From Streptomyces sp. CB02400 (GTDB lineage: Bacteria; Actinomycetota; Actinomycetes; Streptomycetales; Streptomycetaceae), in NCBI RefSeq assembly GCF_001905725.1, contig NZ_LIWB01000032.1:1-36362 (forward strand): a stretch of 36,362 nucleotides of DNA, written 5' to 3'. Within the stretch, counting starts at the first letter, position 1, and the number at the start of each line of letters is the position of its first letter. A model generated the notes under the pieces. It had not been told where the DNA came from. It saw only the letters and a list, made by a program, of their open reading frames with translations, and searched no databases. Positions 16,374 through 24,918 of this stretch are shown in pieces. The position numbers and the translations under genes were made by a program.

Positions 16374-16950
16374 TCAGGTCGAGACGTGGTGAAGGACGAC
16401 GACGGCCTTCACCATGTCGGTGATCCGGTCGGTACCGCAGCGGAGCTTCCACAGAAGGCACCAGCCCTTCAGGGCGGCCTTGGCCTGTTCGCCGAGACAG
16501 CGGATCTTGGCGTGGGTGCTGTTGCGTCGCCGCTTCCAGCGTTTGAGCCGACGGCCCCTGAACGGCACCCGGACGAGGCGTCCGGCACCCTGGTAAGCCT
16601 TGATGCTCCTATAGACGTCAAGCAACTGATGTCCGCCCAGCACTTCGCGTCGGCCTCGGCGAGCGCGTCGATGATGCCGTGCCGCCGTGCGGCGGTCAGG
16701 TCATGGGTCGATCCGGGCAATGCCGGCGAGGCCCACAGCAGTCGGCCGAACGGGTCCCGATCTCTCGCTGCCGGGCACGGAGCCGTGTGGTCAGGTAGCG
16801 CAGGGTGCCGCTGGACAGATCGATCGACGAGGGACGGACAAGCACGCGAAGCTCCTGGCGGAAACGGGTGATCTTGATTGAGGACCCGTCTACCAGGGGC
16901 TTCGTCGTCCCGTACGGCTGGCAACCTCCGACACCTTGCCGCCGCCGTCA
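16374..16950 (-). pseudogene. DDE transposase, broken, copy 2
   Basis: Three pieces in different minus-strand frames belong to a transposase of the DDE_Tnp_4/IS5-like kind: an N-terminal piece (SIDLSSGTLRYLTTRLRAR, about 16840-16770), a catalytic piece (DPFGRLLWASPALPGSTHDL then TAARRHGIIDALAEADAKCW, about 16755-16640) and a C-terminal piece from about 16595 (YQGAGRLVRVPFRGR, then NSTHAKIRCLGEQAKAALKG, and KLRCGTDRITDMVKAVVVLH) ending at the stop at 16374. It contains an internal deletion and at least two frameshifts. Its tail is repeated at 15715-15850. Confidence 0.75.
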
Positions 16951-16993
16951 AGTTGGAAAAGGCTCAATGCCGCCGAATGCTGCCCGTGCAGGG

Positions 16994-17370
16994 TCAGTTC
17001 GCCGGCTTATATGTCTTGGCCGCGTGATCGTGGAATCGGCTCACCGTGTCCCGTGCAGCTTCGGGCCCGATAGCCACCAGCAGGTGGATACGGCCGTCGA
17101 TGTCCACAGCACGGTGGAGGACGAATCGCTCCTCGCTCTCGGCCTCCCAGGTGAACTGGCCTCGCACGCCCCAGCACCTGGGCGAGATCGAAGGCGCTAC
17201 GGCCGAGCGCCACGGCTCCCACTGGCCCGACGGGCCGGGCAGCCTTCCACGACCCTCTGTCGTCACTTTCTGGAGGTAGGGCCGACGGGGCCCTGACCTT
17301 CTCGGGGTGGTGGGGTGCCGGTCGACGCCACCGGGGCGCGCCGTGGCGGTGATCACACCGGTTCCGCGCG
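16994..17370 (-). pseudogene. Possible broken hypothetical gene
   Basis: The last 55 or so residues in one frame look coding: FTWEAESEERFVLHRAVDID, then GRIHLLVAIGPEAARDTVSR and FHDHAAKTYKPAN, ending at 16994. Upstream of base 17165 that frame becomes Trp/Ser/Pro-rich, while another frame reads VALGRSAFDLAQVLG, suggesting a one-base shift. I recognise no family. The gene lies directly behind the broken response regulator, on the same strand, and could be a third member of that unit or an unrelated remnant. Confidence 0.3.
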
Positions 17371-18047
17371 TCAACCACCGAGGCTCGGTCGGACAAGGCC
17401 GCTCTGGTAGGCGATCACGACCAGTTGAGCCCGGTCGCGTGCGTTGAGCTTGGTCATCGCGCGGGAGATGTGGCTGCGTACCGTCAGGTGGCTGAGTACC
17501 AGGTGGTCGGCGATCTCGTGGTTCGACTTGCCCAGTGCGGCCAGTGCCATGACTTCACGTTCACGCTCGGTGAGCAGGGTGAGACGTTCCGGCGCAGTGA
17601 GAGGCACGCTGTCGGCCGGGGAGGCCAGGAAGCGGGTGATCAATGCCCGGGTGGCTGTAGGGGAGAGCAGGGAGTCTCCCGCTGCCACGGTGCGGATGCC
17701 TGCCAGCAGGATGTCGGGGCCGACGTCCTTGCCGAGGAAACCGCTCACCCCGGACCGCAGGGCGAGGGCGACGTTCTCGTCGTTCTCGAACGTGGTGAGG
17801 ATCAGGACCCGGGTGCCTGACAGTTCGGTCCGGGCGCAGATGTCGGCCGTGGCGGACAGTTCGTCGGTGCCGGGCATGCGGATGTCCATAGGACGATGTC
17901 GGGACGGTGCTCGAGGGTCAGTTCCACGGCCTGCTGCCCGTCGGCTGCCTCCGCTACGACCGTCATGTCCGGGTCGGAGTCGATGAGGATGCGGAAGGTG
18001 GCGCGGAGCAGCGCCTGGTCGTCGGCGAGCAGAACGCGGATGGTCAT
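17371..18047 (-). pseudogene. NarL/LuxR-type response regulator, frameshifted
   Basis: The start (ATG 18047) reads MTIRVLLADDQALLRATFRI, with the acidic pocket DD, and continues to HRPDIVL, where MDIRMPGTDE should follow. One base is missing near 17888, and MDIRMPGTDELSAT continues in the next frame, carrying the phospho-acceptor Asp. The receiver continues with LILTTFENDENVALALRSGV and the conserved Lys in FLGKDVGPD; the C-terminal LuxR helix-turn-helix is LTEREREVMALAALGKSNHE followed by SHLTVRSHISRAMTKLNARD. Without repair the product would be a receiver stub. It overlaps the kinase stop by ATGA-type coupling, the usual arrangement of actinomycete two-component pairs. Confidence 0.88.
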
Positions 18048-18590
18048 GAGGTGCTCTCCTCGGAGCTGGGAAGGGGAGCGCGCAGGCGACTTCGAAACCG
18101 CCTCCGGGCCGAGGGCCGGCGTGGAACGTTCCGCCTACCGACAGAACCCGTTCGCGCATGCCGAGCAGCCCGAAGCCACGACTGCGACCGGAGGAGCCGG
18201 GAACGGACTTGGGACGTGAGCCGGTTTCGTTGGTGATGGTGAGTGTCAGGTAGTGGGGGGGTGTAGTCCAGCCGGACCCGCGCGGAGGGTGCGGCGGCGT
18301 GCTTGGTGACATTGGTGAGTGCCTCCTGGATGATCCGGTAGGCCGTGAGGTCCAGGCCGGGCGTGAGTGCTTGTGGCCGTCCCTCGGTGCTGACGGATAC
18401 GTCCAGGCCCGCTGACGCGCAGGTCTCGACGAGCTGCGGCAGCCGGTCCAGGCCCGGTGCGGGAGCCAGCTCCTGAGAGTCGGTGTCCTGCCGCAGCAGG
18501 CCGACGGTGGCCTTGAGCTCGCGGAGAGCCGCGGCAGTCACTTCCGGCAACTTCTCGATCATGGCGACGGCCTGGTCGACGGTGCGCTGG
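18044..18590 (-). pseudogene. NarL-family sensor histidine kinase, C-terminal part, frameshifted and chimeric
   Basis: What remains is the end of the dimerisation region (QAVAMIEKLPEVTAAALREL then KATVGLLRQ) and the ATPase domain: N box LTAYRIIQEALTNVTKHAA, then after a shift LTLTITNE, GFGLLGMRERVLSVGGTFHA and GGGFEVACALPFP. The first shift lies in a run of seven G (C on the coding strand) near 18255-18261; a second near the 3' end restores the ending PSSEESTS and the overlap with the regulator. The phospho-His segment and all sensor regions are missing, replaced in frame by the N-terminal HTH of Tpg. The kinase cannot be functional as it stands. Confidence 0.85.
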
Positions 18591-18736
18591 GAGATCCGCA
18601 GCATCTGGGCAACCGCCTTGGTGCCCTTGAGCTGCTTGACCAGGTAGCGCATCTGCACGCCGGCCGACTTCGGCGCCGGGCGGGTGAATGCCTTCTACAC
18701 TGCGGCGTCCAGGCCGTCCCCGAACAGGCTCGTTAT
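18580..18736 (-). pseudogene. tpg: Telomere terminal protein Tpg, N-terminal relic
   Basis: The minus strand reads TSLFGDGLDAAV, a stop, KAFTRPAPKSAGVQMRYLVK, then QLKGTKAVAQMLRISQRTV, which is the N-terminus of Tpg, the protein covalently bound to the ends of Streptomyces linear replicons. Its helix-turn-helix (AVAQMLRISQRTV) is intact. The start codon, expected at 18736 after GGAGAAGGCC, is ATA instead of ATG, and codon 14 (usually CAG) is TAG. After QRTV the sequence switches in frame to a histidine kinase at about 18580-18590. Tap precedes it with 9 bases between, reproducing the tap-tpg operon order. Only about 50 of the usual roughly 185 residues remain. Confidence 0.85.
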
Positions 18737-18745
18737 GGCCTTCTC

Positions 18746-19469
18746 CTACTCTCCGTCGTCGACGTCGGTGACGGTGCCGTCCTTGATGTAGCGGGCGAGG
18801 TCGAACTCCGGGGCGTCGAACCGCTCGCGGCCCTCTTCGCCCCACAGGACTCTCTGGGTGCCCTCGTGCTTGGCCAGGCCCGGGTTGACGCCGAGCTTGA
18901 AGCCACCGGGCAGCGGCTTGCCGTCGCGATAGGGCAGGAAGCCCAGCGGGCTCTCCCCGTTGGCTGCGTACGCGACGCAGTCGGACAGAATCGCGATGGG
19001 GTACTGCTCGGTGAACGCCGCGTGCTTGACGATCTTGCGGTGCAGGTTGGTCCGGGTGCGGGAGATGACCGCCGCCCGGATGTTCGGCCGCCGCGTCGGG
19101 CGGGACACGGCTCGCCGGGCCGTCTGCCCTCGCCGCGCGGGCGCTCGCGGAGCTTGCCCAGGCCGCCCTTCACCGTGGTCTTGATCGCCGAGACGACGAT
19201 CGCCGGCTCCGGGTCGCGGCTCTTGCAGCCGTCCATCGCCGCGAGGAAGTCAGCCGGGGGAGGTCGGCGTCGACGCCAAGGTCGGCCATCGTCGCCAGGT
19301 AGGCATCGCGCAGCCGCTGGTACCAGCCGTCCGGGTAGCGGCCGTTCTCATGCCGGATGTACGCCTCCAGCGGGCGCACCTCGTAGCCGAACTCCACCGC
19401 GTACGCCACGGTGGGCGTCGCGTACCAGGGCGGCCCTTCCGGGCGTTCGCCCTTCGTGCGTGGCAGTGG
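18746..19469 (-). pseudogene. tap: Telomere-associated protein Tap, C-terminal relic with frameshifts
   Basis: Three frames in order give the C-terminal third of Tap, which recruits Tpg to replication telomeres of linear chromosomes and plasmids. Frame one: GERPEGPPWYATPTVAYAVE, FGYEVRPLEAYIRHENGRYP and DAYLATMADLGVDADLP. After loss of a base in a C run near 19258: AAMDGCKSRDPEPAIVVSAI and TTVKGGLGKLRERPRGEG. After a second shift near 19105: RPNIRAAVISRTRTNLHRKI, AILSDCVAYAANGESPLGFL, HEGTQRVLWGEEGRERF and the usual ending YIKDGTVTDVDDGE. The first two thirds are gone; the reading joins directly, in frame, to the GNAT stop codon. Confidence 0.85.
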
Positions 19470-20045
19470 TCAGCCTTGCTGGCGCAAGTCCAGCATGTAG
19501 AAGACCTTGTCGTAGCGGCGTTCGCCGACGGCGACGAAGCCGGGCAGACGGCCGTATTCGGTGAAACCCAGCGACCGGTAGAGGCGCAGGGCATTGGTGT
19601 TGTCGCCACGGGCGTCCAGGGTGAGGACCTCGATACCCGTCTCCCGGGCATCAGCGATCAAGGCAGCGGTCAGCGCCCGACCGACACCACGACCATGGGC
19701 AGCAGCGTCTACCGCGATCTTCTCCAGGTCGGCGTGTGGCCGATGAGTCGGCCGGGCGTAGCGGAGCCAGTACCCCAACCCGACCAGCTGACGGTCGAGG
19801 TAAGCGGCACGCAGGGCCGCATCCCCGGCCTGCACCGCAGAGACGACGCGGCCGAGCAGTTCCGCCACCTCATCCCGCGAGGGTGGTTCGACCCAGCCCA
19901 GCGCGGCACCTCCACCGACCAGGTCCGCCAGGATCTGGTGGGCCGACTTCGCAAACCGGACTTCCAGCTCCGGATCGGAAGCCAGCTCCATGGCGTCAAG
20001 GATGGCGGGCTCAGTGGTCACACCGCTGGTCATGGTCGGCAGCAT
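19470..20045 (-). CDS. GNAT-family N-acetyltransferase, about 191 aa
   Basis: A GNAT acetyltransferase that moves acetyl from acetyl-CoA to an unknown amine. The CoA-binding motif A is clear: LEKIAVDAAAHGRGVGRALT, and motif B follows (NTNALRLYRSLGFTEYGRLP). The N-terminal part (EPAILDAMELASDPELEVRF and WVEPPSRDEVAELLGRVVSA) is typical of Streptomyces GNATs annotated as acting on small metabolites or antibiotics. ATG 20045 is chosen; GTG 20054 and ATG 20033 are in frame, and none has a strong ribosome site. Its TGA sits directly in front of the Tap relic in the same frame, so a rearrangement joined this gene to the old telomere genes. Confidence 0.85.
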   Translation of the reverse strand: MLPTMTSGVTTEPAILDAMELASDPELEVRFAKSAHQILADLVGGGAALGWVEPPSRDEVAELLGRVVSAVQAGDAALRAAYLDRQLVGLGYWLRYARPTHRPHADLEKIAVDAAAHGRGVGRALTAALIADARETGIEVLTLDARGDNTNALRLYRSLGFTEYGRLPGFVAVGERRYDKVFYMLDLRQQG

Positions 20046-20528
20046 AGCCAGCACAGGGCCCAGCCGAGACCCCGCGCTCCAGCCTCGAGTGTCCCCGAGC
20101 CGTTACCGACCCACGCTCCTGGTCAGCACCGCGAAACGCGAGGACGGACAGCGCAGCCTCGCGCCGCATCCCCACTACAGGCCGCAAAGCGCAGGTCAGA
20201 GACCTATACGCAGGTCAAGGCAGGCGGGCAGCCGGGAGAAGTTCACCGCCTCGCACGCGCGCGCCTTGGGCCGGGCCAGAGCACACGACCGGGGCGGTGA
20301 AGAAGAAGTTCCCGAGACCGGGATGATCGGGGGATGACCGACCGCCGCCCGCTGGGCACCGGAACCGACCGCGCCGACGCCTCCCGCGTGCGAGACACCG
20401 ATCCGGTGCCAGCGCCACGCGCCCAGCTCGCCGCCGAACGCCTGCCCACCGTCCCGGCCGTCGAGCCTAAGCCGCGTCCGGCAGCCGGGCGCCGCGCCCT
20501 GGGTGCCGGCCCCGGTACGCCTGTGCAC
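20046..20528. other. Gene-free stretch
   Basis: No convincing gene. A 69-codon plus-strand frame (ATG 20334 to 20543) preceded by gatcggggg is possible, but its composition (Arg, Pro, Ala, Thr, no hydrophobic core) looks random and it overlaps the end of the convergent gene. The first part should hold the promoter of the GNAT gene. Confidence 0.3.
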
Positions 20529-21281
20529 TCACCCCCGGCGTGACTGGGCATCGCTTCGCCCCCGGGTGACGCCTGTCGGTGCTTGCTCTCTGGATGCCGT
20601 CGCCAGCCAGGTCCGCCAGACGTGACGCGTATTGGGCACCTCGGGACGGTCCAGGAGCCAGAGAACGTATCCGGCGTGGCGCTGCGCCCATGGGTTGTCC
20701 GAACGGGCGGCTCTTCCAAGCCTGCTGCGCAGGTCCTCACTGTCCACGGCCCGGGCCACGCGCACGTACTCGCGGTCCTTGCAGCGGTAGGGCCGCTGGA
20801 CGACGGTCTCGACCAGTTCCACAAGCTTGCTCCTGACCGTCTCATCGTGGTGAGCGGCAGCCACGTCTCGGATGAGGCCCTCCTTCGTGCCCCACGACTT
20901 GGCACACCGCGTCCACTCCTGCGGATACCTCGCCTCCCACTCCAGGAAGCACAGCACGTAGGGAAGACCCGGCCATGTGCTGATGCCGGGACCGGCCGGC
21001 CGGTCCCACAACCCACCTGGCAGCGAACACCTCAGGGCCTTCAGATAGTTTCTGCGCGCCGCCTGCCGCCCCAGCGGATACCCGCGACGCCACGCCCTGT
21101 TGTACCGATCCAGAGCGTCCTGGGTGTTCCTCTCGGCGTCAGCCAGACGGACAAGCGCCGCAGCACGTTCAGCCGGATCGCTTGCTGTCAGCCCGAACGC
21201 CCACCCCAGCCGCTCGTGCCACACGTCGGCACCATCCACGCTCACGCCCGTATCCGCGTCCCTCTTCACCCGGCAGATCAT
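20529..21281 (-). CDS. Hypothetical protein, 250 aa
   Basis: A complete soluble protein of unknown family, mostly helical by composition. The coding-like segments include DVWHERLGWAFGLTASDPAE, LPYVLCFLEWEARYPQEWTR, VRSKLVELVETVVQRPYRCK and NPWAQRHAGYVLWLLDRPE; the last three recall helical-repeat packing, but no repeat unit is clear. The C-terminal 35 residues after PNTRHVW become Arg/Ser-rich and may be an altered tail. ATG 21281 begins the reading and upstream GGGGTAGAGC is a weak ribosome site. Nearest neighbours are a convergent open stretch and a divergent phosphotriesterase fragment, so context does not suggest a role. Confidence 0.6.
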   Translation of the reverse strand: MICRVKRDADTGVSVDGADVWHERLGWAFGLTASDPAERAAALVRLADAERNTQDALDRYNRAWRRGYPLGRQAARRNYLKALRCSLPGGLWDRPAGPGISTWPGLPYVLCFLEWEARYPQEWTRCAKSWGTKEGLIRDVAAAHHDETVRSKLVELVETVVQRPYRCKDREYVRVARAVDSEDLRSRLGRAARSDNPWAQRHAGYVLWLLDRPEVPNTRHVWRTWLATASREQAPTGVTRGRSDAQSRRG

Positions 21282-21349
21282 GCTCTACCCCAAGCCACCA
21301 TCGCCTTCATTTATCCCAGGACGCAACCGACCAGTACGGAGCCCACCGC

Positions 21350-21640
21350 ATGCCAAAGGGCACAGAGCGCCTGAAAGCTTTCCTACGGGTCATTGAACTC
21401 GGGTACGGCGATCGCCTGACCCATTCCCATGACGTCTGCACGCGCTCGCAGTTGGCGGCGCACAGCGGTGTCGGCTACAGCCATCTGCCGCGCCGTCTGC
21501 CCGGCTGGTTCAGGGAAGCAAGGCTCGGCGAGGAAGAGATACGGCGACAACTCGCGGGGAACGCGATGCGGTTCCTGGGTCTGGACCGGCCGTTCGCGGC
21601 ACCGGACGCCACGCGCACCTGTCTCCCCCTCCTGACGCGC
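21350..21640 (+). pseudogene. Phosphotriesterase-family metal hydrolase, C-terminal fragment
   Basis: The plus strand reads ERLKAFLRVIELGYGDRLTH, SHDVCTRSQLAAHSGVGYSH then LPRRLPGWFREARLGEEEIR and NAMRFLGLDRPF. This matches the last strands and helices of phosphotriesterase-like (TIM-barrel) hydrolases, where HDVC carries the conserved metal-site Asp and GGYGYDHLLRRL is usual. Everything upstream of ATG 21350, including the HxH metal site, is missing. The reading stays open to 21823, but the tail after about 21640 is not family-like and contains a strong hairpin. Dead remnant. Confidence 0.7.
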
Positions 21641-21657
21641 CGAAACAGCCGGCCTGT

Positions 21658-21691
21658 CCGCCCGGCCGGCTCTGGCAAGCCGGCCGGGCGG
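21658..21691. terminator. Strong hairpin, likely terminator
   Basis: A perfect 14-bp stem, CCGCCCGGCCGGCT (21658-21671) with AGCCGGCCGGGCGG (21678-21691), around a six-base loop. It lies just behind the phosphotriesterase remnant, where a terminator would be. There is no U run, but such GC-only hairpins are common terminators in Streptomyces. Confidence 0.65.
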
Positions 21692-22095
21692 CGCGCAGCC
21701 GGCTTTCAGACGATCAGGACCCGGCGTTCGTCCGCGTGCCCTGACGGACCCGCCACACGCGAGGCCTCTCCCCTTCACCCCGGGAAATGCACCCTAATGG
21801 CCCCATTGCCGTCCTTCTGCTGAGCACGTCGCCGCGGCCGCCATTAGCGTTTCCGCCAGACGGAGGGCCCGTCATGAACGAACTCGGACGAGATGCGTCA
21901 CCACCAGGGTGAGCGTGACGAGGGTTCCCGGTGATTCCGCGGGTCTTCTCGTACGTTCTCGCCCACGGCCCCGGGAACCGCCCGGGTGCCCCTCCCTCCG
22001 TCAACCGACCCGACACGTCACCGTCCGGCCTCGTCGACTTCGGACGAAGCCCGGCGGCACTGGCCCTGTTCATTCCCACAAACACGGAGGCGACC

Positions 22096-22713
22096 ATGGG
22101 CTTCGCCGGCCGACCCTTCATATTCTTCGCCGTTGCGGTTCTCGGCTGTTCTGCCGGGCTCACCCTCATCGGGCCCGCGTCGGCCGACGCGGTCCCCCCG
22201 GAGACAGCCCCGGCTGCGGCACCCCGCCCTGACGACGGCTCCTCGGCGAAGAGCCGCGCCATCCGCGTAGAAGCTCGGCTGCACGTCGGCGAAGAGCTCG
22301 ATCTGGGGGCGGCGGGTCGCAGTGTCGGCGACCAGTTCGTCTTCAGCGGGAACCTGACGTCGACCGAGGGACGCGAGGAACGCGTCGTCGGGCGCATCGG
22401 TGGGTTCTGCGTCATCACCGACCTCGAACGCAACGCGGGACAGTGCGCGTCGACCGCGGTGCTGCCGGAAGGTCAGATCACCGTTCAGGGCGAGCAAGCC
22501 GGAATTCCGGTACCGGTTCCGGTCGTCAACGCGATCACCGGAGGCACCGGGGAGTTCCGTCGGGCTCATGGTCAGGTGACGCAGCGGGTGTTGACGCCGG
22601 CGACCTGGCAACTCACGTTCGAACTCTCCGACGTGCGGCCGCACCGGACCGAGGACGGTCGCGGTCCGGCCGAGGCGCCGACGCCCGTGCGTCCGTCCTT
22701 CCCCGGCAAGTAG
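22096..22713 (+). CDS. Secreted allene-oxide-cyclase-barrel-like protein, 205 aa
   Basis: A secreted protein with a signal peptide (about residues 1-32: FIFFAVAVLGCSAGLTLIG, then PASADA as the likely cleavage region), a Pro/Ala-rich linker and a beta-barrel domain. The domain resembles the allene oxide cyclase barrel / dirigent fold: GDQFVFSGNLTSTEGREERV, CVITDLERNAGQCASTAVLP, GQITVQGEQAG and NAITGGTGEFRRAHGQVTQR, a pattern close to GTGxYxxARG in that fold. Its job in actinobacteria is not established. ATG 22096 follows CGGAGG at five bases. The next gene is another small secreted protein on the same strand, but 240 bases of gap argue against one transcript. Confidence 0.7.
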   Translation: MGFAGRPFIFFAVAVLGCSAGLTLIGPASADAVPPETAPAAAPRPDDGSSAKSRAIRVEARLHVGEELDLGAAGRSVGDQFVFSGNLTSTEGREERVVGRIGGFCVITDLERNAGQCASTAVLPEGQITVQGEQAGIPVPVPVVNAITGGTGEFRRAHGQVTQRVLTPATWQLTFELSDVRPHRTEDGRGPAEAPTPVRPSFPGK

Positions 22714-22955
22714 CCGCGTCGAGTGGTACCGACGCCGCCCGGGACGCGGTGACGGGAACAACCGTTCCGACCCGCACCAGGCATCGGACAGTCCCGTCAC
22801 AGGCCCTTCCTGGTCGTCTTTCCCTGAGCCACCAGGCGGAGGGGCGTCATTCGGACCGGTGCCAGCACAGCCCCGGTCGACCGTGAGGCGCGCCGGTTCG
22901 AAGACGGTGCGCAGCACCTCGGGAACACGCACCCATCACCACACGTGGAGACGTC

Positions 22956-23468
22956 GTGATCAAGAACTTCCGTACGCTCACAGGCTGGGGTGTCGTCGTG
23001 GCGGCCACCGCCACGGCCGTCACGGCCACGATCGGCGCAACCGCCGGTGGCCCTCCGAACCCGTCGCCGACCGACCCGCAGGCCCGCCCGACGGCCGGTC
23101 AGGGGAAGGAAACGCAGACCGAGCCCCGGCCAGCGGAGCGCCGGCGGATCGCCTCGTCGGTCCTGGACGAGGACTACAAGTTCACACTCACCGCTCTGAG
23201 GTCGCGGACCGACCCGCTCGCGGCATCCGTGCGCCTCCAGGTCTTCACCTTCGAGAACGGCGCGTGGAGGGAATCGGACCGTGCTCTGGTCGGCAAGGCG
23301 GATTCCTGGTTCTGGTTCCCGCTGACCGGCCGCCACGCGGTGTGCGAGTTCTCCACCTCCGGTGCGGAACCCGCACCGGTTGCCGTCAGCGTGCTGATCA
23401 CGCCATCGATCGGCTGCTCACCGACCGAGAACTTCCGCATCGACAACGGCCGGATCGTCCCTGTCTGA
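22956..23468 (+). CDS. Secreted hypothetical protein, 170 aa
   Basis: A small exported protein. GTG 22956 follows GGAG; the signal peptide spans about residues 1-30 (GWGVVVAATATAVTATIGAT) and is followed by a Pro/Thr-rich linker. The mature domain starts near RRIASSVLDEDYKFTLTALR and runs as an Ig-like beta-sandwich by pattern (SVRLQVFTFENGAWRESDRA; SWFWFPLTGRHAVCEFSTSG). Two cysteines, in HAVCEF and SIGCSPT, could form a disulfide. I recognise the style (secreted Streptomyces protein) but not the family. Confidence 0.65.
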   Translation: MIKNFRTLTGWGVVVAATATAVTATIGATAGGPPNPSPTDPQARPTAGQGKETQTEPRPAERRRIASSVLDEDYKFTLTALRSRTDPLAASVRLQVFTFENGAWRESDRALVGKADSWFWFPLTGRHAVCEFSTSGAEPAPVAVSVLITPSIGCSPTENFRIDNGRIVPV

Positions 23469-23560
23469 CAACGGCCTCGGCAGGCGACTGCTCACCCGTG
23501 CGAAGGCACTGGAGGAGCTCGCCTCCGTGCCGACCCGCGCCACGGAGATCAAGCCGGCCC

Positions 23561-23995
23561 GTTGATTCCCTGCGGGCGTTCGCCGAAGTCGACCGCGCCA
23601 CCATGGGACCCGAACGTCTCGCCACCGAACTCGGCAGCTACGCCCGGCTCCACAGTTACGCGCCCGTACCGGCCGTGCGGCAGCGGCAGCGGCAGCGGCA
23701 GCGGCAACAGCCCTTCCCCGAACCAATGCAAGAAGGCTGGCGCCAGCGTTACCCGTTCTCTCTCCCCCGCCTCCTGTTCGTCCTCGACGGCACCGGCCCC
23801 ACAGGCGTTGAAACCCGCATCCACGCCCTACGGGCAGCAGCCCGCGATGTGGCGCTGGCCGCCTTCCTGCGCGAGGTTCCCGTCCTCGCGGCCCCCATGA
23901 CCGACCTCCTCCAGCATGGCCCCGCCGAACCTATCTGGCGCCCCGTCACCCACCCCGACCACCAGGTCGACTGGATGCACACACGGACCCCCTGA
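23561..23995 (+). pseudogene. Replication-relaxation family protein, C-terminal fragment
   Basis: The reading DSLRAFAEVDRATMGPERLA, then ELGSYARLHSYAPV, PFSLPRLLFVLDGTGPTGVE and LLQHGPAEPIWRPVTHPDHQ follows the C-terminal half of replication-relaxation proteins (FLEVDRGTMGPERLASKL, FPRVLFVLTG, LEEHGPSATVW), which are linked to plasmid or integrative-element replication and transfer. The winged-helix N-terminus is missing and no start codon lies in place. A (GCGGCA)5 repeat lies inside the frame, giving Arg-Gln repeats where the family has a variable loop. A short coding-like piece in a different frame just upstream (RRLLTRAKALEELASVPTRA, about 23475-23555) is of unknown origin. Confidence 0.65.
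23677..23706 (+). repeat. Hexanucleotide repeat (GCGGCA)5
   Basis: Five exact GCGGCA units followed by a near-unit (ACAG). In the frame of the surrounding fragment they encode alternating Arg and Gln. Since the unit is six bases, slippage would change the length without changing the frame. Confidence 0.9.
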
Positions 23996-24356
23996 CCGCC
24001 GTGGTCAGGACTACGGTCAGGCATTGCACAGACCCCGACCACCACTACCAGGCCCCGACCATGAGGCCTGCCACAGCAGGTCAACGCCGCGCGCAGACCA
24101 TTGCGCAGCCGAGCCCACAGCAACTGCGCAGCCGCACCTCCGGCACGACCACCGGCTGCGCAACGCGTCCGCCAGATGCCGAACACTCCCGCGGGTACGG
24201 GGAACAGTCGGTGTTCACGATGCGCTGGCCGACGGGCCCGGGACCATCCCCCGCCGGTGCAGGGAGCAGCAGCCCACCCAGGTCGGCGCCTTCGGGTTGG
24301 GGGCCATCCCCGCCGCTCGGGTCGAGATCCTCGATGCCGGCAGGGCGGCCGCCGTT
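23996..24356. other. Gene-free stretch
   Basis: No supported gene. Overlapping frames on both strands are Pro/Ser/Arg-rich. One plus-strand frame ends VGAFGLGAIPAARVEILDAG just before a TAA at about 24357 and could be the tail of a gene preceding the DUF6262 fragment (in such elements usually an integrase), but it is too short to assign. Confidence 0.3.
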
Positions 24357-24357
24357 T

Positions 24358-24722
24358 AACGGCGTCGTGCCGACAGCGAACAGTGCCGACAACGGGTCCT
24401 CACCGTCCTGGCCACGATGCGCAAGAACCGCCAGGCCCTCTCCGACGCGGAGATCACCCGCCGGGCCGCCGTCAACCCGCAGTATCTTCAACGCCACCGC
24501 GACCTCAAAGCGGAAGCCGAGACCGTCCGCGCCCACTTCGCACAAGACCGACCCCGGGCGGCGGCAGCAGCCACCGCCCGACAAGCGGAGACTGCAATGA
24601 AGACGCTTCGCAACGTCAACCAGCGGCTGATAGTGGAAAACAGTCGGCTGATCTCGGCCGATTGTCCGCAGCCAACCCAGACGTCCGCAACCGTCTTCGT
24701 CCGCGCGCCGCCCACGGTTTGA
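24358..24722 (+). pseudogene. DUF6262-type protein remnant
   Basis: The frame reads SEQCRQRVLTVLATMRKNRQ, LSDAEITRRAAVNPQYLQRH then RDLKAEAETVRAHFAQDRP, with a second-half helical segment MKTLRNVNQRLIVENSRL. This follows the layout of DUF6262 proteins: a short N-terminal helix, a small helix-turn-helix with a YRHPDLR-like motif, and a coiled-coil C-terminal half. They are encoded next to site-specific recombinases in actinobacterial elements. Upstream coding-like residues extend to about 24358 without a start, right behind a TAA; ATG 24417 is the first in-frame ATG. The C-terminal part is shorter than usual, and no recombinase is nearby. Confidence 0.55.
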
Positions 24723-24918
24723 AGCCAGGAGCGCCGATGTCCCCTGTCGTTCAATCGAGGGCGGGGAGGTGGCGCTTCTTCCAGCGCGGGAGACCGTGAC
24801 CTCCGGCCTCACGGCATCGTACGGCACGGACATGGTGCGTCTGTCGCGGTGGTCCCTTGCTTCGGCCGCCGGGCCGGGGGGCGTGATTGCCCCTTCCGGC
24901 CCGTGGTCTCCCGGGCGG

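Noticed and set aside
18044..18658. A functional Tpg-kinase fusion regulator
   Set aside because: The frame is broken inside the ATPase domain, the phospho-His segment is absent, and the original tpg start is mutated; I report it as a relic only.
20334..20543. Small plus-strand gene of 69 codons
   Set aside because: Low-complexity Arg/Pro/Ala composition, weak ribosome site and overlap with the end of the convergent gene.
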